From assembly GCF_003814515.1 (NCBI RefSeq), contig NZ_RKQJ01000001.1, positions 1,240,001-1,304,000 on the forward strand: DNA of 64,000 bases. Direction: 5' to 3'. The stretch comes from Salinicoccus roseus (lineage in GTDB: Bacteria > Bacillota > Bacilli > Staphylococcales > Salinicoccaceae). Positions 9,101-19,890 of the stretch are shown here, in pieces. Position numbers and translations under genes: made by a program. Within the stretch, counting starts at the first letter, position 1. Each line of letters starts with the position of its first letter. The notes beneath the pieces are model-generated. The model was not told where the DNA came from. It did not search any database and worked only from the letters and a program-made list of their open reading frames with translations.

Positions 9101-10519
9101 TCAAATCTGCTTGACCTTCTCGAGCGCCTTGTTCAGGCGGTAGAGGGTCGTATCAAAACCATCGACGAGTGCCTTCTTGGTGAGTTTCCTGCCGCGCTGA
9201 TGAAAGTACAGCGTGGCTGCTGCGAAGGCATTGATGTCCTCAAGTTCCACCTTGCTTTCATAGAGGGCGTGGAACGTCTCTATCCAGGCCAGCTGGTCCT
9301 CCTCCTCTTCGTATCCCGCACGGCGCATGGCTTCAAGCCCTTTATGCATACGGCCGAGGCGGACGAGCTTCAGTCCCTGGAAGAGGAAGGAGATATAGAG
9401 TTTCTCATAGTCTTCCAAAGCTTCTATCGTCTCCCATACATCGTGGCCCAATATGGCATCGCGCGGCACTACATTATAGATCTTGTATAGACCGAGCAGA
9501 CGCACATAGGGGTCATCATCCTTCAGGTAGAATGCCTCAAGATCGGCAATCCGCTGCGTTGCCTCCTGGCGCTTCCATGGACTGTATATTTCATTTACCT
9601 GATGGAATGTCTGCATCCGTTCCCAGAACATCCGGGCTTCCTCGTCATGCCCTATATGATAGCTTGCATGACTGAGTGCATGAAGGAGCTGGAAACTGAC
9701 GAACGCCTGCTTCTTGTACAGTGGGAACAGCAGTTCATAGGATCGTTCATACTGCTGGAGGAAATTGAGGACGAGCCCGACCTTGAAGCGATCGTCATCA
9801 TCAAGCGGCTGGACGACTTCGAGCTTCTTGAGGAAGGTCCTGTATTTCTCCTCCTCCCCTGTATGATAGTACAGCAGTGTCATGTGGCTGAGGGCGTGCA
9901 TGTCCGTACGATCCTCCTTCAGCAGCTGTTCAAGCAGTTCGTGCGCCTCTTCGTAGCGGTTCAGGAACAGCGCCGCCATCGCTTTCTGGTTGCGGAATTC
10001 CCGTTCCTCCCGGATCGATTCGGGAATGGTGGAAAGGAAGTCCAGCGCCTCTTCTATGCGCGCATTCATGAAAAGATGCTGGAACAGGTGCTGGCCTGTG
10101 AAGCGGACCGCTTCCCGCTCGACTTCATCCTCATCCTGGATGCTGACCTCGAACATCTGCTCGAGCTCCTCATCATAGCCGGATTCCGGCTCATGCTGGA
10201 CGTACTGCACGCCGAAGAGGAACGCCTTGTTGGGGTCGTTCATGATGATGTAGAGCTGGCTCAGTATAAAATAAAATTCAGCATCATACTGATGCTGAAT
10301 GAAGGCATTAATCAATATATGTTCAGCTTCTGCTCCGCGTCCATTTTCAGCAAGCAGGTATGCGTACTGGGAAAGGTATGCCAAGTTGTTCTGATCGAGC
10401 TCGAAGGCCTTATGAAAACTCTTCAGTGCCGCCTGCTTCTTATTCTGTTCTGTTTTTTTCAAGCCCTGATTAAAATGGAACTCTCCATTCTGATCGAAAG
10501 GGATCACTTTCCTATTCAT
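9101..10519 (-). CDS. Tetratricopeptide-repeat protein
   Basis: A 472-residue, probably cytoplasmic helical protein. TPR-like units are visible from residue about 12 (FNQGLKKTEQNKKQAALKSF) through the first half (SQYAYLLAENGRGAEAEHIL, NQKAMAALFLNRYEEAHELL). There is no signal peptide or membrane segment. The start overlaps the acyltransferase gene by 8 bases, so it belongs to the hprK-lgt-acyltransferase group, as in staphylococci. It probably acts as a protein-interaction scaffold; partner unknown. Confidence 0.85.
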   Translation of the reverse strand: MNRKVIPFDQNGEFHFNQGLKKTEQNKKQAALKSFHKAFELDQNNLAYLSQYAYLLAENGRGAEAEHILINAFIQHQYDAEFYFILSQLYIIMNDPNKAFLFGVQYVQHEPESGYDEELEQMFEVSIQDEDEVEREAVRFTGQHLFQHLFMNARIEEALDFLSTIPESIREEREFRNQKAMAALFLNRYEEAHELLEQLLKEDRTDMHALSHMTLLYYHTGEEEKYRTFLKKLEVVQPLDDDDRFKVGLVLNFLQQYERSYELLFPLYKKQAFVSFQLLHALSHASYHIGHDEEARMFWERMQTFHQVNEIYSPWKRQEATQRIADLEAFYLKDDDPYVRLLGLYKIYNVVPRDAILGHDVWETIEALEDYEKLYISFLFQGLKLVRLGRMHKGLEAMRRAGYEEEEDQLAWIETFHALYESKVELEDINAFAAATLYFHQRGRKLTKKALVDGFDTTLYRLNKALEKVKQI

Positions 10520-11000
10520 TATTCCTACTCCTTACTATAAGCGGGTTGCCGTAGCAGATTGAATGGTCGGGAACATCTTTCGATACCACACTGCCCGCAC
10601 CGATGATGGCGTGGTCTCCGATCACCACACCAGGCAGAATCGTCACATTCGCTCCCACCATAGTATCGTGGCCGATGCGCACGTCTCCGATCCTGTACTC
10701 ATCCACCAGATATTCATGAGTCAATATTACTGTATTATACCCGATTATACTGTTTTTGCCAATGTAGATACGCTCGGGATGCATCAGATCCGGCATCGCC
10801 TTGAATGCCAGGGAGACATTATCTCCGAGCTTCATTCCAAGCAGAGTGCTGTAGAGTCTGTGCTTCCATTTCGTCGACGGGCAGTAGCGTCCGATTTCAA
10901 TGACGATGAAATTCCTGACGACCTTGAATCGGGAGATGGTCTGGTACATGTTCCACAGGGGATTGACCCCGGCCGCCTTGATCCTCTTCAATCTTCTCAT
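10512..11000 (-). CDS. Acyltransferase of the left-handed beta-helix (hexapeptide repeat) family
   Basis: A 162-residue protein of the LbH/maltose-acetyltransferase-like group. Hexapeptide turns are plain from residue about 75 (IYIGKNSIIGYNTVIL), then DVRIGHDTMVGANVTILPGVVIGDHAIIGAGSVVSKDV, ending in the usual YGNPLIVR. The catalytic histidine is probably in LTHEYLVD. It lies between lgt and the TPR gene, the same place as yvoF in Bacillus. The acceptor is unknown; a cell-wall or lipid sugar would fit the neighbourhood but is inference. Confidence 0.87.
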   Translation of the reverse strand: MRRLKRIKAAGVNPLWNMYQTISRFKVVRNFIVIEIGRYCPSTKWKHRLYSTLLGMKLGDNVSLAFKAMPDLMHPERIYIGKNSIIGYNTVILTHEYLVDEYRIGDVRIGHDTMVGANVTILPGVVIGDHAIIGAGSVVSKDVPDHSICYGNPLIVRSRNNE

Positions 11001-11011
11001 GATCCATCCCC

Positions 11012-11836
11012 CTATCTTCCTTTGTATACACCTTCTGTATCCTTGTATCTCGGCAGCTTGTATTTCATTTCACGATAAATCCATACAGCAGCCGCTGCCA
11101 CAATGATCAGTATGGAGATGAACTGTGCAGTCCGCAGGCTCTCCCCGATCATAAGGCTGTCCGTGCGCATGCCCTCTATGAAGAAGCGCCCGATTGAATA
11201 ATAGACCAGATAGAGCAGTATGGTCTGACCGATCTTCAGTTTCGGACGGAGCAGGATGAGCAGGACGAAACCGATGATGTTCCACACCGATTCGTAGAGG
11301 AACGTCGGGTGGTAGTAGGCACCGTCTATGTACATCTGGTTGATGATCCATTCCGGCAGCATCAGGGATTCCAGGAAGCTCCTGGATACTTCGCCACCAT
11401 GGGCTTCCTGGTTCATGAAGTTCCCCCAGCGTCCGATGGCCTGGCCGAGTATGAGGCTCGGCGCTGCAATGTCTGCAAGCTGGAAGAAACTGAAGCCTTT
11501 TATCCGGCAATAGATGATGCCGGCGAGAAATCCACCGATGAGTCCGCCATGGATCGCCATGCCGCCTTCATTCACCATGATGATGTCGAGCGGATTCTGG
11601 CTGTAGTACTCCCATTGGAATACGACATAATACAGCCTCGCCCCGACGATCGAGGCGATGATGATGTAGAACATCAGATCCATGAAGAGCCCTTCGGGCA
11701 GACCTTTGCGGTTCGCTTCACGATCTGCGATGAAGTAGCCGATGAGCATCCCGGAGGCGATGATGACACCATACCAGTAGATGCTGAGCGGCCCGAGTTC
11801 TAGAGCGACGGGGCTGAAGGGGGCATTAAAGATCAT
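11012..11836 (-). CDS. lgt: Prolipoprotein diacylglyceryl transferase
   Basis: A 274-residue polytopic membrane enzyme that transfers diacylglycerol from phosphatidylglycerol to the lipobox cysteine of prolipoproteins. The Lgt signature [14 protein letters not shown] and the HGGLIGG loop are present. The start overlaps the end of hprK by 11 bases, with the ribosome site inside hprK, so translation is coupled. Lipoproteins elsewhere in the window (cytochrome c, SstD-like, YkyA-like, YtkA-like) are expected substrates. Confidence 0.97.
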   Translation of the reverse strand: MIFNAPFSPVALELGPLSIYWYGVIIASGMLIGYFIADREANRKGLPEGLFMDLMFYIIIASIVGARLYYVVFQWEYYSQNPLDIIMVNEGGMAIHGGLIGGFLAGIIYCRIKGFSFFQLADIAAPSLILGQAIGRWGNFMNQEAHGGEVSRSFLESLMLPEWIINQMYIDGAYYHPTFLYESVWNIIGFVLLILLRPKLKIGQTILLYLVYYSIGRFFIEGMRTDSLMIGESLRTAQFISILIIVAAAAVWIYREMKYKLPRYKDTEGVYKGR

Positions 11837-12764
11837 CGATCATACCTCCATTGACCTGGATCTGACGGTTCAGACGGTCGTTGAATTCCTGGGCAGCGTC
11901 ATACCCCATGTACTGCATCCGGTAGTTCATCGCTGCAACCTCTATGATGCCGGCCAGACTCCGTCCGGGACGGATCGGAATCGTCTTCTGGTCTATCTCC
12001 GCATTGAGTATGCGCATCCGTTTCTGGTCGAGACCTAGCCGTTCATATGTCTTGCCGGGCTCCCATGTCTCCAGATTGACATTCAGCATGACCCGCTTCT
12101 CCTCAAGTATGCTGCCCGCCCCAAAGAGTGTCATCACATTGATGATGCCAAGCCCCCGGATCTCGAGCAGATTGCGGATGAGCGGCGGCGCCGAGCCCAT
12201 AAGGACGTTCTTGGATACTTCCTTGATTTCGACATTATCATCAGCTACAAGGCGATGCCCGCTCTTTACGAGTTCAAGTGCCGTCTCGCTTTTGCCGACA
12301 CCGCTTTCCCCGGTGATCAGCACACCGATGCCGTATATGTCGACCAGGACACCGTGCATGTTCGTTTCTGGTGCCAGCGCCTTTTCAAGGAAATTCGACA
12401 TGCGGCTGATGAAGTTCGTTGTATTATCCTCCGTAACCAGCAAAGGTGTATGCGTCTGGTTGCACGCCTCGATCAGCTCAAGGGGGGCGCTCAAATTACG
12501 TGTGATGATGATGCACGGGGTCTCTTTCCGGCACAGCCGCTTCGACCTGTCCTCCCGCTCCTCCTCGGTGAGCATACGTTCGAAGAATGAGGATTCCGTC
12601 ATTCCAAGCACCTGGACGCGGTCTGAGGAATAGTGGGAGAAGTATCCGGCCACTTCAAGGCCTGGACGGGATACATCGATGTTCTCGATCTCCTTGTCTA
12701 TCCCTTCGTTACCGGAGATGAGTTTCAAATTGAATTTATCTATTATCTTCTTTACTGTAAGCAT
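11826..12764 (-). CDS. hprK: HPr(Ser) kinase/phosphorylase
   Basis: A 312-residue bifunctional enzyme that phosphorylates HPr on serine to set CcpA-mediated catabolite repression, and removes the phosphate. Walker A GESGVGKS is at residues 152-159 and the family signature [11 protein letters not shown] follows. I start at ATG 12764 ([10 protein letters not shown]) behind GAGGTGA; nineteen more codons are open upstream without support. It heads the hprK-lgt-acyltransferase-TPR operon. Confidence 0.97.
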   Translation of the reverse strand: MLTVKKIIDKFNLKLISGNEGIDKEIENIDVSRPGLEVAGYFSHYSSDRVQVLGMTESSFFERMLTEEEREDRSKRLCRKETPCIIITRNLSAPLELIEACNQTHTPLLVTEDNTTNFISRMSNFLEKALAPETNMHGVLVDIYGIGVLITGESGVGKSETALELVKSGHRLVADDNVEIKEVSKNVLMGSAPPLIRNLLEIRGLGIINVMTLFGAGSILEEKRVMLNVNLETWEPGKTYERLGLDQKRMRILNAEIDQKTIPIRPGRSLAGIIEVAAMNYRMQYMGYDAAQEFNDRLNRQIQVNGGMIDDL

Positions 12765-12921
12765 CTTGTCACCTCGGCTGTTTATTACTTCAACTATAAA
12801 GAATCGGAAAATCATTTTCAATAAATCGGGTTGCAGGCGAGCGGCAATTTGGGGCCAACCCCCTTATTTCACAGGGCCGCCATATTTGTTCCAGGCGGGT
12901 GTTCCGTACAGAACGAACAAA

Positions 12922-12942
12922 GCCCGGCAGAGGCTGCCGGGC
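12922..12942 (-). terminator. Possible terminator after the DUF4097 gene
   Basis: A GC-rich 8-bp stem (GCCCGGCA/TGCCGGGC) with a 5-base loop lies 16 bases after the DUF4097 stop on the minus strand. The following T-tract is broken (TTTGTTCGTTC), so strength is uncertain. Confidence 0.65.
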
Positions 12943-12958
12943 CATGGGTTCATCCTAT

Positions 12959-14110
12959 TCAGCTGCGGTGCAGCGTTACGCTGCCGAACTTCGTCCCCAC
13001 TTCCAGGAGGAGCGCCTTCTCATCGGTATCATTGACGAGCATGAGCTCCTTGAAGCCGATATCCTGGGATTTCATGAACCTGGCGTCCAGATCCGGTGGA
13101 TAGTTGATCTGGCCGACGACGGTGCTCAACCGTCCTTCCAGGGCACGGTCATGCGGCACATTTATATTGATGCTGCCCATGTTCGCATTGATGGTGGCCG
13201 ATTCGGTACGCTCGTTGAGGGAGATGTTCACCGAACCATTGGATGATACGGTGACATCCTGTGCATTGAGTGTTTCGGTATTGATCGTCCCGACCATCGA
13301 GATTAGTTCAAGGGCGCCGTGGGCACCGCCTTTGACATTGACGTTGCCTCTTGAAGTCCGTATGAAGGCACTGCTGCTTGCCGTCTCGTCCAGATTGATG
13401 CTGCCGTTCAGCAGATCCACGGTCAGATCATTGAATTCCTGTCCCTCGATGCTGACGTTTCCGTTTGACCCGGATACGATCAGCCTGTTGACGATGGATG
13501 GGTTCACCTGCAGCTCGACGTTCACCCGTGCTGTCCGGATGTCGGAAACGATGATGAGCTCGTCATTCTTGACTTCACAGATGATGTCCTGGAAATAGTT
13601 CCTCTGCTTGTCGAGCTTGCGGTAGAAAGGCGTGACTTCGAATTTCGCCGTCGTCACCCTGTCCGTCGGCACCACCTTGACATTGCCGTTCGTAATATCG
13701 ACCGAGATGTTCGAATAGCTGTCTTCGATCGTTTCAATCAGACGGTTCTTCGACCCTTGTGTGAACATCGAATCGATTGTGCTGTTTTTGACATTATCGA
13801 ATGCCTTTTCAAAGGTCTTGTAGACCTGCGCCGTCTGCTTCTGCCCTTCAAGCCTGCTCTTCACCTGGCTGAATGCCTGATTTGCCTTATCGGTATTGAC
13901 GTATCTCTGGAATTCACTCATGAACTGCTGGAAGACATCCTTAGAATCTTCTTCGGCTGTATTCCTGGTGTGTTCCTGGCGGCTGCCTTCATTTTGCTCC
14001 GTCTGTCCCCTGTCCGGTTTGGACTCTATTGCGTCGAGAAGCCGGACTGCTTCCTCGGATGTGATCTTTCCTTCTTCCAGCATTTTTAGAATGCGGTCTT
14101 TATTATCCAT
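12959..14110 (-). CDS. DUF4097 family beta-strand repeat protein
   Basis: A 383-residue protein. Residues 1-32 form a short SHOCT-like helical unit (ILKMLEEGKITSEEAVRLLDAI). After a linker rich in Q, E and K, residues about 130-380 form the beta-repeat DUF4097 domain (DLLNGSINLDETASSSAFIRTSRGNVNVKGG). No signal peptide or membrane helix is seen. Related LiaG/YvlB proteins in Bacillus belong to envelope-stress operons. Here it follows uvrA by one base, so it is likely read from the uvrB promoter. Confidence 0.85.
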   Translation of the reverse strand: MDNKDRILKMLEEGKITSEEAVRLLDAIESKPDRGQTEQNEGSRQEHTRNTAEEDSKDVFQQFMSEFQRYVNTDKANQAFSQVKSRLEGQKQTAQVYKTFEKAFDNVKNSTIDSMFTQGSKNRLIETIEDSYSNISVDITNGNVKVVPTDRVTTAKFEVTPFYRKLDKQRNYFQDIICEVKNDELIIVSDIRTARVNVELQVNPSIVNRLIVSGSNGNVSIEGQEFNDLTVDLLNGSINLDETASSSAFIRTSRGNVNVKGGAHGALELISMVGTINTETLNAQDVTVSSNGSVNISLNERTESATINANMGSININVPHDRALEGRLSTVVGQINYPPDLDARFMKSQDIGFKELMLVNDTDEKALLLEVGTKFGSVTLHRS

Positions 14111-14111
14111 T

Positions 14112-16952
14112 TCAATCCCCCTGGTGGTTTCTGTCCAACCATTTTTTTAGATGATGGCCCGTATAGCTGTCCGCTTCCGCCATGACATCCTGCACGGATC
14201 CTTCGACCACGACCGTGCCGCCGCCATCGCCGCCCTCGGGACCCAGATCGATGATGTGGTCCGCCACTTTGATGACGTCGAGATTGTGCTCGATTACGAT
14301 GACGGTGTCCCCGTTGTCGACGAGCCTCTGTATGACGGTGATCAGCTTTCCGATGTCTTCGGAATGCAGTCCTGTCGTCGGCTCATCGAGTATATACAGC
14401 GATTTGCCATCGGACCGCCTATGAAGCTCGGAGGCCAGCTTGACACGCTGGGCCTCCCCGCCGGACAGTGTGGTCGCCGGCTGGCCAAGCCTGACATAGC
14501 CGAGGCCCACATCGAGCAGCGTCTTGATCTTGCGCTTGATTTTCGGGATGTTCTCAAAGAAATAGTACGCCTCTTCAACAGTCATCGCCAATACGTCTGC
14601 AATGCTCTTATCCTTATATTTCACTTCGAGTGTCTCTCTATTATAACGCTTTCCATCACATACTTCACATGGTACGAACACATCCGGGAGGAAATGCATT
14701 TCTATCTTGATGATGCCATCGCCCTTACAGGCCTCACAGCGCCCGCCCTTGACATTGAAGCTGAAGCGGCCCTTCTGATAGCCCCGCACTTTCGCCTCGT
14801 TGGTCTGGGCGAAGACATCGCGGATATTATCGAATACCCCTGTATAGGTGGCCGGGTTGCTCCGCGGTGTCCTGCCGATCGGCGACTGGTCGATGTCGAT
14901 GATCTTCTCAATATTTTCCGCCCCTTTGATTTCCCTATGCTTCCCTGGTATCTGCTTCGTCTTGTAGAGTTTCGAGTGCAGTCCCTTATACAGTATTTCA
15001 TTGATCAGGGTACTCTTCCCGGAACCGGAAACCCCCGTCACGACATTCATTACAGACAGAGGCACCTTCACATTGATGTTCTTCAGGTTGTTCTCCTTGG
15101 CGCCGCGCACTTCAAGGACGCGCTTCATGTCCGGCTTACGGTAGTTTTCGGGCAGCGGTATCTCCTTTTTGCCGCTGAGATACTGTCCGGTGATGGAATT
15201 CTCATCCTTCATCACTTCCTGCGGGGTGCCCTGGGCCATCACACGGCCCCCGTGCTCCCCTGCCCCCGGACCGATATCGATGAGGTGATCGCTCGCAAGC
15301 ATCGTATCCTCATCATGTTCTACGACGATCAGCGTATTGCCGAGATCCCGCATGTCCTTAAGGGTTCTGATCAGCCGGTCGTTGTCGCGCTGATGGAGGC
15401 CGATTGACGGTTCGTCAAGTATATACAGCACTCCGCTCAGCCTCGAGCCGATCTGGGTCGCCAGCCGGATGCGCTGGGCTTCGCCGCCTGAGAGCGTCCC
15501 GCTGCGGCGGTTGAGTGTGAGGTAGTCGAGACCGACATTGTACAGGAACGTCAGCCGTTCATTGATCTCCTTCAGGATCGGTGCCGCAATCTGCCTGTTC
15601 TTCGGCGACAGTTCGAGGCCCGTGAAGAACTCAAGCGCCTCCTTGACAGGCTCGTCGACCGCCGCTCCGATATGACGGCCATCGATTTTGACGGCCAGTG
15701 CCTCCTCGTTCAGGCGGTATCCCCCACATGTCTTGCATTCGATTTCCCTCATGTAAGTGCTCATGATGCCGCGTGTATACTCGGAAGGACTTTCCTTATA
15801 CCTGCGTTCGATATTGTTGACCAGGCCTTCATAAGGCATTCTGCGCTGACGGACGATGCCATTGCTCTGCCTGAATTCATAGTTGACCATCTCACCTTTC
15901 GAACCATAAAGGAGCAGGTTCTTTTCCTTCTTCGGCAGCTCCTTGTAGGGCGTCTTCATATCGATGCCGAAATGATCGCACGTCTGCCTGAGCAGCGTCG
16001 GATAATAGTCTGAACTGATCGGCTGCCATGGCACAAATGCACCATCTTCAAGGGTAAGGGAGTCGTCGGGGATGACCAGGCGCTCATCCACTGCCATCTT
16101 CATTCCGAGGCCATCACAATCCGGACAGGCACCATAGGGGGCGTTGAACGAAAACAGCCTCGGCTCCATTTCCGATAATGTGAATCCGCATTCGGGGCAT
16201 GAGAAATGTTCCGAGAAGTGCATGTCATGCCCATCGATCACATTGACTGTGACATTGCCTTCGCCTTTTATGAGTGCGGTCTGCAGCGAGTCGCTCAGAC
16301 GGGATTCTATGCCCTCCCGGACCGCCAGGCGGTCGACGACGACATCGACGTCATGTTTCTTGTTCTTCTCCAGTTCCGGCACAGATTCGATATCATACAT
16401 CTCACCGTCTACGATGACGCGGGCGTACCCCTCCTTCGCCAGCTCTTCGAACACTTTTTCATGCATGCCCTTGCGTCCTTTGATGATCGGGGCGAAGAGC
16501 TGGATCTTTGTCCTTTCAGGCAGTTCCATGACACGGTCCACCATCTCCTGGATCGTCTGGGAAGTGATTTCTATATTATGGATGGGACAGTATGGCGTTC
16601 CGGCACGTGCATAGAGCAGGCGCAGATAGTCATAGATTTCCGTGATCGTCGATACGGTTGAGCGGGGATTGTTGCTCGTCGTCTTCTGGTCTATGGAGAT
16701 TGCCGGGGAAAGCCCCTCGATCGAATCGACATCCGGCTTCTCCATCTGTCCAAGGAACTGTCTTGCATATGCGCTCAACGATTCGACATAGCGCCGCTGG
16801 CCTTCTGCATAGATCGTGTCGAATGCCAGGGAGGACTTGCCGGAACCGGACAGTCCCGTCATCACCACCAGCTGGTCCCTTGGGATATCTACATTGATGT
16901 CCTTTAGATTATGCTGTCTTGCACCTCTGATGCTGATATTTTTATTTTTCAA
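14112..16952 (-). CDS. uvrA: Excinuclease ABC subunit A
   Basis: A 946-residue damage-recognition ATPase of nucleotide excision repair. The first Walker [10 protein letters not shown] is at residues 33-41, the second GVSGSGKST at about 650. Both ABC signature regions (LSGGEAQR) and the zinc-binding CPECG and CEACKGDG modules are present. The start is TTG 16952 ([15 protein letters not shown]) behind AGGGTGA. It begins 6 bases after uvrB and shares its LexA-controlled promoter. Confidence 0.98.
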   Translation of the reverse strand: MKNKNISIRGARQHNLKDINVDIPRDQLVVMTGLSGSGKSSLAFDTIYAEGQRRYVESLSAYARQFLGQMEKPDVDSIEGLSPAISIDQKTTSNNPRSTVSTITEIYDYLRLLYARAGTPYCPIHNIEITSQTIQEMVDRVMELPERTKIQLFAPIIKGRKGMHEKVFEELAKEGYARVIVDGEMYDIESVPELEKNKKHDVDVVVDRLAVREGIESRLSDSLQTALIKGEGNVTVNVIDGHDMHFSEHFSCPECGFTLSEMEPRLFSFNAPYGACPDCDGLGMKMAVDERLVIPDDSLTLEDGAFVPWQPISSDYYPTLLRQTCDHFGIDMKTPYKELPKKEKNLLLYGSKGEMVNYEFRQSNGIVRQRRMPYEGLVNNIERRYKESPSEYTRGIMSTYMREIECKTCGGYRLNEEALAVKIDGRHIGAAVDEPVKEALEFFTGLELSPKNRQIAAPILKEINERLTFLYNVGLDYLTLNRRSGTLSGGEAQRIRLATQIGSRLSGVLYILDEPSIGLHQRDNDRLIRTLKDMRDLGNTLIVVEHDEDTMLASDHLIDIGPGAGEHGGRVMAQGTPQEVMKDENSITGQYLSGKKEIPLPENYRKPDMKRVLEVRGAKENNLKNINVKVPLSVMNVVTGVSGSGKSTLINEILYKGLHSKLYKTKQIPGKHREIKGAENIEKIIDIDQSPIGRTPRSNPATYTGVFDNIRDVFAQTNEAKVRGYQKGRFSFNVKGGRCEACKGDGIIKIEMHFLPDVFVPCEVCDGKRYNRETLEVKYKDKSIADVLAMTVEEAYYFFENIPKIKRKIKTLLDVGLGYVRLGQPATTLSGGEAQRVKLASELHRRSDGKSLYILDEPTTGLHSEDIGKLITVIQRLVDNGDTVIVIEHNLDVIKVADHIIDLGPEGGDGGGTVVVEGSVQDVMAEADSYTGHHLKKWLDRNHQGD

Positions 16953-16958
16953 AAATGA

Positions 16959-18932
16959 TCACCCTTCTGCTTTCAGCTCAAACAATGCGTCTCTCAACTC
17001 TGAGGCAGTCTCGAAATCGAGTTCCTTGGCCGCCTGTTTCATATCTGCTTCCAGCTGAGCCATTATTTTTTCTCTTTCCTTCTTCGTCATCTTGCCTTTC
17101 TTCTTGCCGTCTTTCTTTCTGCCTTCCTCTTTCAGGTCGACCTGGGCGCTGATCGTGTCGCGGATCTCCTTCTGGATGGTCTGCGGCGTGATGCCATGCG
17201 CTTCATTATAGGCGATCTGCGTGTCCCGGCGCCGTTGCGTCTCATCCAATGCATACCGCATGGAATCGGTGATCTTATCACCATACATGATGACATGACC
17301 ACCGCTGTTCCGCGCTGCACGTCCGATGGTCTGGACGAGGGAACGGCTGGAGCGCAGGAATCCTTCCTTATCGGCGTCGAGTATCGCTACAAGGGACACC
17401 TCCGGGATATCCAGACCTTCCCGGAGCAGGTTGATGCCCACGAGGACATCGTACGTGCCCATGCGCAGCTCCCGCAGTATTTCTATCCGCTCGAGCGTCT
17501 TGACCTCGGAATGGAGATACTGGACCTTGACGCCGGACTCCTTGAGGTAGTCCGTCAGATCCTCGGACATCTTCTTTGTAAGTGTGGTGATGAGTACACG
17601 CTCGTTCCTTTCGGTACGTGTGACGATCTCCTCGAGCAGATCATCGATCTGGTGCTCCGTCGGCCGCACATCGATGGTCGGATCGAGCAGGCCGGTCGGA
17701 CGGATGATCTGCTCCACCATCTTCTCGGTGTGTTCGATCTCAAATGGTCCCGGCGTCGCTGAGACATACAGCAGCTGCTGGGTCTTGGCCTCGAATTCCT
17801 CGAACTTCAACGGCCGGTTGTCAAGCGCACTCGGCAGCCTGAAACCATGGTCGACGAGCACTTTCTTCCTCGCCTGGTCACCGTTGTACATCCCCCGTAT
17901 CTGCGGCAATGTAACGTGGGACTCATCTATCATTACGAGGAAATCATCAAAATAGTCGAGCAGTGTGTACGGCGTCGATCCCATCGGACGGAGGGTGAGG
18001 TGGACGGAGTAGTTCTCGATGCCGGAACAGAAGCCCATCTCCCGCATCATCTCAAGATCATAGTTCGTCCGCTGCTCGAGGCGCTGGGCCTCAAGCAGCT
18101 TGTTGTCCTCCCTGAGGATCTGGAGCTGTTCCTCAAGCTCACGCTCAATCCGTTCGATCGCCACTTTCATCTTCTCTTCACGCGTGACGAAGTGGGATGC
18201 CGGGAAAATGGCGAAGTGTTCCCTTTCGGCGAGCACTTCCCCTGTAAGATAGTCCACTTCCCTGATGCGGTCGATTTCATCCCCGAAGAATTCGACACGG
18301 ATGCACTGTTCGTCCCTTGAAGCAGGGAAAACTTCCACTATATCTCCCCTTACCCGGAATGTCCCCCGCCTAAAATCGATATCGTTGCGTGCGTACTGGA
18401 CATCGACCAGTTTGCGGAGAAATTCATTTCGGTCCATCTGCATGCCGACACGCGCACTGACGACCATATCCTTATATTCTTCAGGATTACCGAGGCCGTA
18501 GATGCAGCTGACCGAAGCGATGATGATGACATCATCACGCTCGAACAGCGAGCTTGTCGCAGAGTGCCGCAGCTTGTCGATTTCGTCATTGATCTGGGCG
18601 TCCTTCTCGATGAATGTATCAGTCTGGGGCACATAGGCTTCCGGCTGATAGTAGTCATAGTAGCTGACGAAATACTCTACCCGGTTGTTCGGGAAAAATT
18701 CCTTGAATTCGCTGTACAGCTGGCCCGCAAGCGTCTTGTTGTGGGCGATGATCAATGTCGGCTTGCCGACCTCCTCGATCACCTTGCTCATCGTATAGGT
18801 CTTCCCTGTACCCGTGGCACCGAGCAGCGTCTGGTGCCTGTTGCCGGACTTGATCTGTCCGCTTATCTCTTCTATCGCTTTTGGCTGGTCACCTGCCGGC
18901 TTGAACTTGGAAACGACTTCAAATTTTGCCAT
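16959..18932 (-). CDS. uvrB: Excinuclease ABC subunit B
   Basis: A 657-residue helicase-like subunit of the UvrABC endonuclease. Walker A GATGTGKT is at residues 38-45, and [12 protein letters not shown] is the beta-hairpin that clamps DNA. Helicase motif VI (QTIGRAARN) and a C-terminal UVR domain ([21 protein letters not shown]) are present. I start at ATG 18932 ([10 protein letters not shown]); nine further upstream codons are open. A LexA box overlaps the -35 box of its promoter. Confidence 0.98.
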   Translation of the reverse strand: MAKFEVVSKFKPAGDQPKAIEEISGQIKSGNRHQTLLGATGTGKTYTMSKVIEEVGKPTLIIAHNKTLAGQLYSEFKEFFPNNRVEYFVSYYDYYQPEAYVPQTDTFIEKDAQINDEIDKLRHSATSSLFERDDVIIIASVSCIYGLGNPEEYKDMVVSARVGMQMDRNEFLRKLVDVQYARNDIDFRRGTFRVRGDIVEVFPASRDEQCIRVEFFGDEIDRIREVDYLTGEVLAEREHFAIFPASHFVTREEKMKVAIERIERELEEQLQILREDNKLLEAQRLEQRTNYDLEMMREMGFCSGIENYSVHLTLRPMGSTPYTLLDYFDDFLVMIDESHVTLPQIRGMYNGDQARKKVLVDHGFRLPSALDNRPLKFEEFEAKTQQLLYVSATPGPFEIEHTEKMVEQIIRPTGLLDPTIDVRPTEHQIDDLLEEIVTRTERNERVLITTLTKKMSEDLTDYLKESGVKVQYLHSEVKTLERIEILRELRMGTYDVLVGINLLREGLDIPEVSLVAILDADKEGFLRSSRSLVQTIGRAARNSGGHVIMYGDKITDSMRYALDETQRRRDTQIAYNEAHGITPQTIQKEIRDTISAQVDLKEEGRKKDGKKKGKMTKKEREKIMAQLEADMKQAAKELDFETASELRDALFELKAEG

Positions 18933-18964
18933 TCGACTCTTCCCCCATTTTTTACTCAAACACT

Positions 18965-19016
18965 ATTCTACAAAATAAAAATAGAAATAACAAACATTTG
19001 TTCGGTTATTTCTATT
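18965..19016 (-). promoter_or_regulatory. uvrB promoter, LexA box and csbA terminator hairpin (overlapping)
   Basis: The promoter on the minus strand is TTGTTA (18988-18993), 17 bases, TAGAAT (18965-18970). The minus-strand sequence CGAAC-AAAT-GTTTG at 18991-19004 is a LexA/DinR box with one mismatch to CGAAC-N4-GTTCG and touches the -35 box. The box sits in the loop of a 12-bp inverted repeat (AATAGAAATAAC at 18980-18991 with its complement at 19005-19016) that, followed by a T-rich stretch, looks like the csbA terminator. Confidence 0.78.
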
Positions 19017-19248
19017 CTTCATCCACTTGATCTAAACTGTATATTTCCACCAGCATATAGCCGATGACTATTGAAATGGCATCGATGAAAATGACCCATT
19101 CGGAATGATAGAATCCACGATAGATCGACACGCCGAAAATGATGAACGTCAAAAGGACGGCCAGAAATTTATTGCGTGTCAACCGTGTGAATACCACAAC
19201 GGTAATTGCAGGAACGACCATTGCCATCATGTACCAGTAAAGCGCCAT
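19012..19248 (-). CDS. csbA: CsbA-family small membrane protein
   Basis: A 78-residue protein that is almost entirely hydrophobic, with two or three helices (VVPAITVVVFTRLTR, FLAVLLTFIIFGVSIYRG) and an acidic C-terminus. Size, sequence and place directly upstream of uvrBA match CsbA of Bacillus, a general-stress gene of unknown function. Here it follows the HD gene by 3 bases, and I see no separate SigB promoter before it. The stop codon lies in the terminator stem. Confidence 0.85.
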   Translation of the reverse strand: MALYWYMMAMVVPAITVVVFTRLTRNKFLAVLLTFIIFGVSIYRGFYHSEWVIFIDAISIVIGYMLVEIYSLDQVDEE

Positions 19249-19251
19249 CCA

Positions 19252-19890
19252 TCAGATCTCCTTGTTCATGATGGATTCTGTAATATCCATCAGTTCCGTT
19301 TTCGGTATAAAACGCTCTTTCAGCATATCCGTAAGTATATTCTCGAGAAAGTCCTGCACGCACGTGAGGTGGGAGAATTTTCTTATGGTAAGGAGGGACA
19401 TCTCATAGATTTCGAAGAACAGGGGTTCCGGATTCCGCTTCTGTATCTCACCGAAGGATTCGTACAGGAGGTCGATCTTGTCGGCTACGGAGAGGATCTG
19501 CCCCTCCAGGGTCCCGTCCTTTCCCTCACGGAGGCGCTTCAGATAGATGTCATGATACTCGGGCGGAAACTCTTCTTCTATAAAACGGGTCGTCATGCTT
19601 TCCTCCACTTCCTTGAAGAGCATGTTGAGCTCCCCGGATGCATATTTGACCGGTGTCTTTATATCACCTGTGAAAATTTCCGGATAATCATGGTTCAGTG
19701 CTTTTTCATACAGACTCTTCCAATTGATTTCGTTTCCGTGGTACTCTTCCACAGTCCCAAGGTACTGTGCAATCTTCGTCACTTTGAAAGAGTGGGCTGC
19801 GACATTATGATCCTGATATTTGAATTTGCCCGGGCACCTGACCAGTTTCTCCAGGTCATTCAGGCTTTTGAAATACTGATGGACCCCCAT
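19252..19890 (-). CDS. HD-domain phosphohydrolase, YfbR-like (putative 5'-nucleotidase)
   Basis: A 212-residue HD protein. The metal-binding residues lie in NVAAHSFKVT and in NHDYPEIFTGDIKTPVKY, the YfbR-type arrangement. YfbR removes phosphate from 5'-deoxynucleotides; this activity is inferred from family. Its ATG overlaps the stop of the thioredoxin-like gene as TAATG, so the two are coupled, and csbA follows by 3 bases. Confidence 0.82.
   Translation of the reverse strand: MGVHQYFKSLNDLEKLVRCPGKFKYQDHNVAAHSFKVTKIAQYLGTVEEYHGNEINWKSLYEKALNHDYPEIFTGDIKTPVKYASGELNMLFKEVEESMTTRFIEEEFPPEYHDIYLKRLREGKDGTLEGQILSVADKIDLLYESFGEIQKRNPEPLFFEIYEMSLLTIRKFSHLTCVQDFLENILTDMLKERFIPKTELMDITESIMNKEI

Noticed and set aside
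14151-15407. 418-codon plus-strand open frame opposite uvrA
   Set aside because: Antisense shadow of a highly conserved gene.
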